From assembly GCA_950097015.1 (NCBI GenBank), contig CATNEN010000038.1:3765001-3829000 (forward strand): 64,000 bases of DNA, in the 5' to 3' direction. Numbering within the stretch: position 1 is the first letter of the stretch; each line of letters begins with the position of its first letter. Below, one piece after another: positions 58,592-64,000 of the stretch. The notes under the pieces were generated by a model. It had not been told where the DNA came from. It worked only from the letters and a program-made list of their open reading frames with translations, and searched no databases. The position numbers and the translations under genes are program-made. The stretch comes from Macrostomum hystrix (Eukaryota > Platyhelminthes > Macrostomidae).

Positions 58592-59174
58592 AGTTGTGTC
58601 TAACAGGTGAGAATTGTGTCTAACAGGTGAGAATTGTGTCTAACAGGTGAGAATTGTGTCTAACAGGTGAGAATTGTGTCTAACAGGTGAGAATTGTGTC
58701 TAAAATGTGAGAATTGTGTCTAACAGGTGAGAATTGTGTCTAACAGGTGAGAATTGTGTCTAACAGGTGAGAATTGTGTCTAAAATGTGAGAATTGTGTC
58801 TAACAGGTGAGAATTGTGTCTAACAGGTGACAATTGTGTCTAACAGGTGAGAATTGTGTCTAACAGGTGAGAATTGTGTCTAACAGGTAAGAATTGTGTC
58901 TAACAGGTGAGAAGTGTGTCTAACAGGTGAGAATTATGTCTAACAGGTGAGAATTGTGTCTAACAGGTGAGAATTGTGTCTAACAGGTGAGAATTGTGTC
59001 TAACATGTGAGAATTGTGTCTAACAGGTGAGAATTGTGTCTAACATGTGAGAATTGTGTCTAACAGGTGAGAATTGTGTCTAACATGTGAGAATTGTGTC
59101 TAACAGGTGAGAATTGTGTCTAACAGGTGAGAATTGTGTCTAACATGTGAGAATTGTGTCTAACAGGTGAGAAT
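58592..59174. repeat. 20-bp minisatellite of joined splice-site-like units
   Basis: About 29 copies of TAACAGGTGAGAATTGTGTC. Each unit contains TCTAACAG|GTGAGA, which combines a branch-point/acceptor-like and a donor-like sequence. It lies just downstream of the polyadenylation signals of the acidic protein gene. Confidence 0.97.
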
Positions 59175-59589
59175 TGCTGTGTCATAACCCGTGGTGTTCT
59201 GATCAACGTATTTTCTGGCTCCCGAAGGAAAATAAAAGATTCCAGAAAATCCCACGGTTTTAAAAGCTGTCATCCCACGGTTTTGCCCTTTTGACAAGCC
59301 CTCATAACTTGCAAAGGGTTTTCGATCTTCGTGACAGCTATTGACCTGGCTGTATGTTGCCACTCATCTCGGAAGATTTTAAGCTGCTCACAATTACTGA
59401 AAAGTCCTTAAGCAGAATGCCATTGTGTTTTCTTGCTCATTAGCTGAGGGAAAACTGCAGGTTAATTTTTCCGCCACTAAAGCGAAACGCCAAGAAGTGC
59501 ATATTGTGTTTGCATGCATCTATTTTGTGGATTTTAAATGTCTTAGTTTCGATTCTAATAATTTATTCTCTTATGTGGGAACCACGTAC

Positions 59590-59950
59590 TATGTACCATG
59601 TACCTTGTACCATTTCTGTACCATGTAGCATGTACCTTGTACCATTTCTGTACCATGTACCATGTACCATGTGCCATGTACCATGTGCCATGTACCATGT
59701 ACCTTGTAGCATGTACCATGTGCTATGTACCATGTGCCATGTAGCATGTACCATGAACCATGTAGCATGTAGCATGTAGCATGTGCTATGTACCATGTAC
59801 CATGTGCCATGTACCTTGTAGCATGTAGCATGTACCATGTACCATGTGCTATGTACCCTGTAGCATGTAGCATGTACCATGTACCATGTGCTATGTACCC
59901 TGTAGCATGTAGCATGTACCATGTAGCATGTAGCATGTAGCATGTATTCC
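59590..59950. repeat. 7-bp minisatellite of palindromic CATGTAC units
   Basis: About 50 copies of CATGTAC/CATGTGC/CATGTAG. The frames on both strands (MYHVPCTM; MVHATWYM) are artefacts. Confidence 0.95.
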
Positions 59951-59954
59951 ATGA

Positions 59955-60385
59955 ACTGTGACCGCCGAGCAAACTGGCCTGTTCCTTGTCATCCACCAGC
60001 TATAATAATCCTCTATCAAGGACCTCAAAATATTTTGTAAGGATGTTGCACTATTGATCTTTGAAGGCCTATTTCGCATAAAATTATACGACCGTACTAC
60101 GAGCTCGTATTACATTGAGTAGATGGTTAATATAATTTTTCTTAACAATTTTAACAAAGCTTAAACAAATTGACCCAATAACAAACAGGTAATGCAATTT
60201 TCTTGACTGCCGTGAGCTACATTCGCAACTTTTTTCAAGTTACACCGTGCAGAATTCACTAAATGTATGCATCATCTTCCATATCCGGTTTGCCTACCAG
60301 TTAATTTAGCGGCTAAATAATCATTTTGCTTCGTCTGGTCTATCCTATACTTCATCATTTATTCTCTTCTCACGTTTGCTCGATG
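59955..60385. other. spacer, no gene recognised
   Basis: AT-rich, no motif seen. Confidence 0.45.
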
Positions 60386-60388
60386 TAG

Positions 60389-60706
60389 CAACTGCTGGGC
60401 CAAAAAAAATTGAGTTCCTCACACCTGCCACCCTCATTGTCAGGCGGCCGTTAGAGACAGGCCGAGTCTTGTTTTATCACTCAATCACTCTCTCATTATC
60501 ATTCTCTCACCATCACATTCTGTTACCCCATCGCTCTATCGCTCTCTCACTCTCTTACCTTCTCACTTTCTCACTCTCTCACTCTCACTCTCTCACTCTT
60601 ACTCTCTCACTCTCCCTCTCTGACTCTCTCACTCTCTCTCCCTCTCTCCCTCTCTCTCAGGCCAGCACCGGCGTCTCGTACGACCGAGTCAGTGCCACGG
60701 AGTTGA
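60389..60706 (+). CDS. two orphan exons of an unrecognised gene
   Basis: Exon a (60389-60438) follows CGATGTAG and reads TAGPKKIEFLTPATLI up to a GTCAGG donor. Exon b (60661-60706) follows a long pyrimidine tract ending TCTCTCAG and reads ASTGVSYDRVSATEL up to A|GTGAGT. The phases agree (0). The intron is a CTCTCA array. No start, stop or further exon was found that joins in phase; the next gene begins with its own ATG at 61805. The peptide is ordinary in composition but matches no family I know. Confidence 0.4.
60480..60660. repeat. CTCTCACT pyrimidine array
   Basis: Imperfect CTCTCACT units ending directly in the acceptor CTCTCAG of the second orphan exon. Confidence 0.88.
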
Positions 60707-60762
60707 GTGAGTATGGATTGAGTTGCGGGGCGCTGCCGAATCGATTGCGATATGTTGAGACT

Positions 60763-60883
60763 GAAAGCAGGATTTGAACAAGCGCCTATAGCCTAATGGC
60801 TAGAGCGCTAGGCTAGACTCTACTGATGAGCTCCAATAAGAGCGAAACGCGTCTGGAGTTGCCTTTGTTCGAATCCTGATTTC
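60763..60883 (+). mobile_element. tRNA-like retroposon carrying a hammerhead ribozyme
   Basis: Pol III A box TAGCCTAATGG (60789-60799) and B box GTTCGAATCC (60867-60876) lie on either side of a hammerhead ribozyme. The unit is bounded by a 17-bp inverted repeat with two mismatches (60763-60779 GAAAGCAGGATTTGAAC; 60867-60883 GTTCGAATCCTGATTTC). AGCGC (60781-60785) pairs with GCGCT (60805-60809) around an inner TAGCC/GGCTA hairpin. Schistosome Smalpha repeats are known SINE-like units that combine pol III boxes with a hammerhead, so this looks like a related class of element. Only one copy was found in the window. Confidence 0.75.
60811..60863 (+). ncRNA. type I hammerhead self-cleaving ribozyme
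   Basis: All conserved core parts are present in order. Core CTGATGA is at 60823-60829. Stem II is GCTC (60830-60833), loop CAATAA, GAGC (60840-60843). Core GAAA is at 60844-60847. A minimal stem III region CGCG (60848-60851) is followed by U60852 and C60853, the predicted cleavage being 3' of C60853. Stem I pairs GACTCTA (60816-60822) with TGGAGTT (60854-60860), a UA bulge, then GGC (60811-60813) with GCC (60861-60863). Stem III can hardly close within one molecule, but ACGCGU is self-complementary, so cleavage may need a dimer, as described for other animal hammerheads with short stem III. Confidence 0.88.
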
Positions 60884-60944
60884 AATTTTTTCTATACATA
60901 TCGGAATCGATTCCAACATTAGATTTTTGAAATTCAATGGGCAG

Positions 60945-61138
60945 TGTCCTCTCTCCTCTCTCCCGCTCTCTCTCTCCCTCTCTCACACTCACTCTCACAC
61001 TCACTCTCTCACTCTCTCACTCTCTCACTCTCACACTCACTCTCTCACTCATTCTCTCACTCACCCTCTCACTCATTCTCTCACTCTCACACTCACTCTC
61101 TCACTCTCTCACTATCTTATTCTCACTCTCTCTTCCCT
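60945..61138. repeat. CTCTCACTCTCACACT pyrimidine array
   Basis: Imperfect 6-bp-based units. Three open frames across it are artefacts. Confidence 0.9.
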
Positions 61139-61141
61139 AAC

Positions 61142-61800
61142 AATGCACAGATTTTAAGATCAGTTGAGATAGGCAACGCTGGCCAATTAACAGCGTTGCC
61201 ACATTTGCAGGTAGCAACATGGAATAACAAGCGGAAGCTTAAGGCCGAAAGTCGAAATGCAAGAAAGACAAATACTGAGCAAGTGTGCACAGTATTATCT
61301 AGAGAGTTTGAATTTTCATTTGAATCAAGTTTTTTACCTTTCCCCAAAGCACAGCAATGTCCCATTCTGTGAGCCATGATGCCATGCCGCAGCTATTATA
61401 CAATCAGATTGTCAGCCGACTCATGCATCTGTTGCTGATTTCTGTCGAATTTATAAATAGAATTCTACTAGAGACAATGCCCCTTTAGTTCGAAATTCCC
61501 AATATTTTCTGCTAGCAACAATCGTTTGTTCAAATCCATGGATATTCTGATGGTTATAAGGGTTTCACAACAAGTGCATAAAAAATTAGCAAGACTAAAG
61601 GACTTTTCTCAAAGCGTTGCCATTGGTTCAAACCCGAGAAATCTCCACCCTGCCTGCCTGTCTGCCGATTGGTTATGAAATTTTATAAGGATGAGGAATC
61701 TGCGCAGAAGATTTTGTTTTCCCTAAATTTGTCGAAAAGCGAGCCTTGTCAGACAGTGAGTTGGTGTTTAAAAAAGTGAACATTTTTTTCAATCCCGCTT
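61142..61800. other. spacer and promoter of the glycine-rich-domain gene
   Basis: A TATAAGG at 61684 is a candidate TATA element about 120 bp before the ATG at 61805. No other gene recognised. Confidence 0.45.
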
Positions 61801-61804
61801 TCAA

Positions 61805-63462
61805 ATGCCCGAAGACCTTGTTGTGACAACACCAAGCCTAGATTCAGAGGCAGGTAAGATAATATTTGCAAAGTTTATGAGTTCACTTTAGTAGTGTGTG
61901 AGTTAGTGTGCTCAACTATCATAGTTGCAGTTTTATTTAATTTCTCTCCTAGTATCGAGCACAGCTCAGCGCCTTCTGCTCCGGCTGCTGCTGCTGCTGC
62001 TGCTTCGACCACGGCTGGAGCTCGTCCAGGCGCAGCCTGGCTGTCGGGCTTCGCTTCGCTTCGCTGATGTCGGCCAGCGAGGCTTCGTCAAGCTCGACTA
62101 CAGCGTCCGCAGCCAGCTGATTGACCAAGGCTGGACGGCCGGTGCCACTGCCTGCGTCCTGATGTGCCGACTGCGCGGCGACGACTGCGTTGCGGCTGCC
62201 AGGAGCCGCGACGCCAGCGGACGCTGCGTCCTGCTGCTGGTCCTTGATGCTGCCAGCGACGCTGTTGGAGCTGCAGCGGCCTACGAAGGCGCGCTGCTGG
62301 GTGCTAACGATGAGACGAATGTCTGGGTGTCTGAAGAAATGGACATAGTGATACGAAAGAGGAGGATGGAAATTGTAGCGGTTTTCGCGAGTAAGTGAAC
62401 TTTATGACTATGACTAATCAGAAATCTCAACCAATCAGAAATCTCAGCCAGTTAGAATTCCACCCAATCAAACTAGTTAGCAAGCGAGAAGTCCAAGCCA
62501 ATCAGAAGCTCGCAATCTTGCAGACTCAAGCTCGGGCGCGGTGGGGTCGCCTCAGACAGTTCAAGTGAATATTACCGGCTGCTACCTGCTCACAGCTTCC
62601 GGAGCACGCGGCGGCGCCAGCAACAAATCCGCTGACGGGCAGTGGCTTGGCGGTCGCGGCGTCAATGTCAGCGGCATCTTCCGGCTGTCGGCCGGGAGCC
62701 GCCTGACGATCATTGTCGGCCAGCGCGGAGCTGACGCTGAGCAAGCGTCGATCTTTGCGAGCGGAGGCGGCGGTGGTGGAAGCTTCGTCTTCACCTCAGC
62801 GGCCGACAACGACAGCTCGTCCACCGCTCCACAGCTGCTTTTGGCGGCTGGAGGCGGCGGCGGCGGCGCTCGGTACAACGCAGGTAACAAAACTGAGCAA
62901 GTAGTTCAAGAAAACCGTCGAAATCGGATCGATAATCGAAAACTTCTTCGACTACAACGCTGCAGGTCGAGACGGTCAGGCGGGCAACGAGGGCAGCGAC
63001 CCAGCAGTCCCTGCGTCAAACCCGACGTCATACAGCCAAGGTGGCTCCGACGGTTTCGGAGGCCTGACAAACAACACCGGCTTGGGGCAGATCAACGCCG
63101 GTGGTCCTGGCGCAGGCTGGCTGGGCGGAGGCCGCTTCACGAAGGCGCCTCCACGCTCCACCGATGGCGGCGCTGGCGCCAGTCTCTCCGACGGCTGGGT
63201 TGGAGGCCGCGGAGGAGGCCTGAACTTTGGCGCCGTCGGCGGCTTCGGCGGCGGCGGCGGCGCTGGGCAGAACGCGGGAGCGGGCGGTGGCGGCGGCGGC
63301 TTCAGCGGCGGCGGCGCTGGTGCGGGCTCTCACCATGCCGGAGGCGGCGGTGGCTCATTCTGCAGCGGCACCAGCTGCACCTTCTCGATTGTCAGAAGCG
63401 GCGGCGATGGACAGGGGCTCGTACAGCTGCGGCTGTTGCGAGTGCCAGTGGAGAGTTGCTGA
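61805..63462 (+). CDS. glycine-rich-domain membrane/secreted protein (ALK/LTK-type Gly-rich region)
   Basis: Exons 61805-61853, 61953-62390, 62524-62883 and 62966-63462 join in phase to 447 residues. A Leu run (LLLRLLLLLLL, about 23-34) after a short polar start is a signal or anchor. Residues from about 45 to 160 form a Cys-containing module (GCRASLRF, CVLMCRLRGDDCVAA, GRCVLLL) that could be PAN/apple-like. From exon 3 on it is the glycine-rich domain found outside the ALK/LTK kinases and in many invertebrate secreted proteins: GCYLLTASGARGG, LTIIVGQRGADAEQ, FASGGGGGGSFV, LLLAAGGGGGGAR, then long Gly runs and a Cys pair near the end (FCSGTSC). No transmembrane or kinase domain follows; the protein stops at 63462. 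It is therefore probably secreted or a ligand/matrix type. AATAAA occurs at 63738. Confidence 0.82.
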
Positions 63463-63469
63463 CGCTAAA

Positions 63470-64000
63470 ACTAAGATTTCGTTTTTTTCATCAAGGAGCG
63501 AAGTGTTTCTGGCTGAGATAAGAAGCCAGTAAGTCTATATTCTAATCTTAAATCCCAACTCGGAGGATTGCAAGAATCCCAAACTGGGAAGAAAAACTCG
63601 CAGAAAGACTGAAACCCGAATGTTGAACTTTTGGTGGGATTAATAGGCCAACTGGAAGGTCTGGAAGCTCGTAATACATGATATACTACTAGTGTACATG
63701 ATAATAGCAATTTAGGTGACAAAAATTTGCTGGCTTTAATAAAAAATTTGACAAATTGGAGAATCCTGCGTGCTGCCATGGTGAGGAGGGCTACATTAGC
63801 TAGTCTCAATTACTATAGATATTGAAAAAATTCAAGGGCATAAGGGCGCTTAAAAAGATTCTTTGTAGAAAAAATGTTCTAATTTTAATAAATGTTTTTT
63901 TCCAGAGCGTTGAATGTAACTTTTCCTTATTGCTGCGCCATTTTATCAATTGCAAATTAAATTAAAATCAGACAAACCAATTATTAAACATAAAGTCTAT
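63470..64000. other. 3' flank of the glycine-rich-domain gene
   Basis: Contains AATAAA at 63738 and near 63887; AT-rich to the window end. No further gene seen. Confidence 0.5.

Noticed and set aside
62541-63521. 326-codon Arg-rich plus-strand frame
   Set aside because: Begins in the correct frame but runs through the intron at 62884-62965 into a shifted frame; splicing restores the Gly-rich frame ending at 63462.

Overview
The window is animal nuclear DNA. Coding sequence is split by GT-AG introns, and all three standard stop codons are used as stops. The long introns are packed with minisatellites, and tRNA-derived SINEs are scattered throughout. Gene content (Na+/Ca2+ exchanger, boule-type RNA-binding protein, EVC-like ciliary protein, bZIP factor, pterin carbinolamine dehydratase, GT31 glycosyltransferase, ALK-type glycine-rich domain protein) fits an invertebrate bilaterian. 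A free-living flatworm such as Macrostomum is my best guess, from general impression only; no species marker was seen.

Layout. 1-8 kb: a possible PR-domain exon (minus), a 291-bp GATA tract, a bZIP gene (3.4-4.3 kb, plus) and two pyrimidine-rich minisatellites. 8.1-21.3 kb: a 17-exon Na+/Ca2+ exchanger gene (plus), rebuilt by matching exon phases. 22-24.6 kb: repeats and AT-rich spacer. 24.6-35.1 kb: a 13-exon gene (minus) for a 984-residue single-pass membrane coiled-coil protein resembling EVC. 36.4-37.0 kb: PCBD/DCoH (plus). 38.7-40.4 kb: an intact, intron-bearing Tc1/mariner-type transposase (minus) with the same minisatellite in opposite orientations in its intron and 3' flank. 40.8-46.2 kb: minisatellites and SINE pieces. 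46.3-48.4 kb: boule-like RRM gene (minus). 49.7-51.1 kb: GT31 glycosyltransferase (plus). 52.4-53.6 kb: small secreted Cys-containing peptide (plus). 54.7-56.8 kb: two-pass membrane protein (plus). 57.3-58.4 kb: small secreted acidic protein (plus). 60.4-60.7 kb: two orphan exons. 60.76-60.88 kb: a tRNA-like element carrying a complete hammerhead ribozyme. 61.8-63.5 kb: glycine-rich-domain protein (plus).

The genes look like unrelated neighbours rather than a functional cluster. Three things stand out. First, the hammerhead ribozyme sits between the A and B boxes of a tRNA-like unit. Second, nearly every intron longer than about 400 bp in the two big genes has its own private tandem array, while short introns have none. 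Third, several arrays repeat a splice-site-like sequence in every unit. Most long open frames in the window are only these arrays read through in frame and are not annotated as genes.
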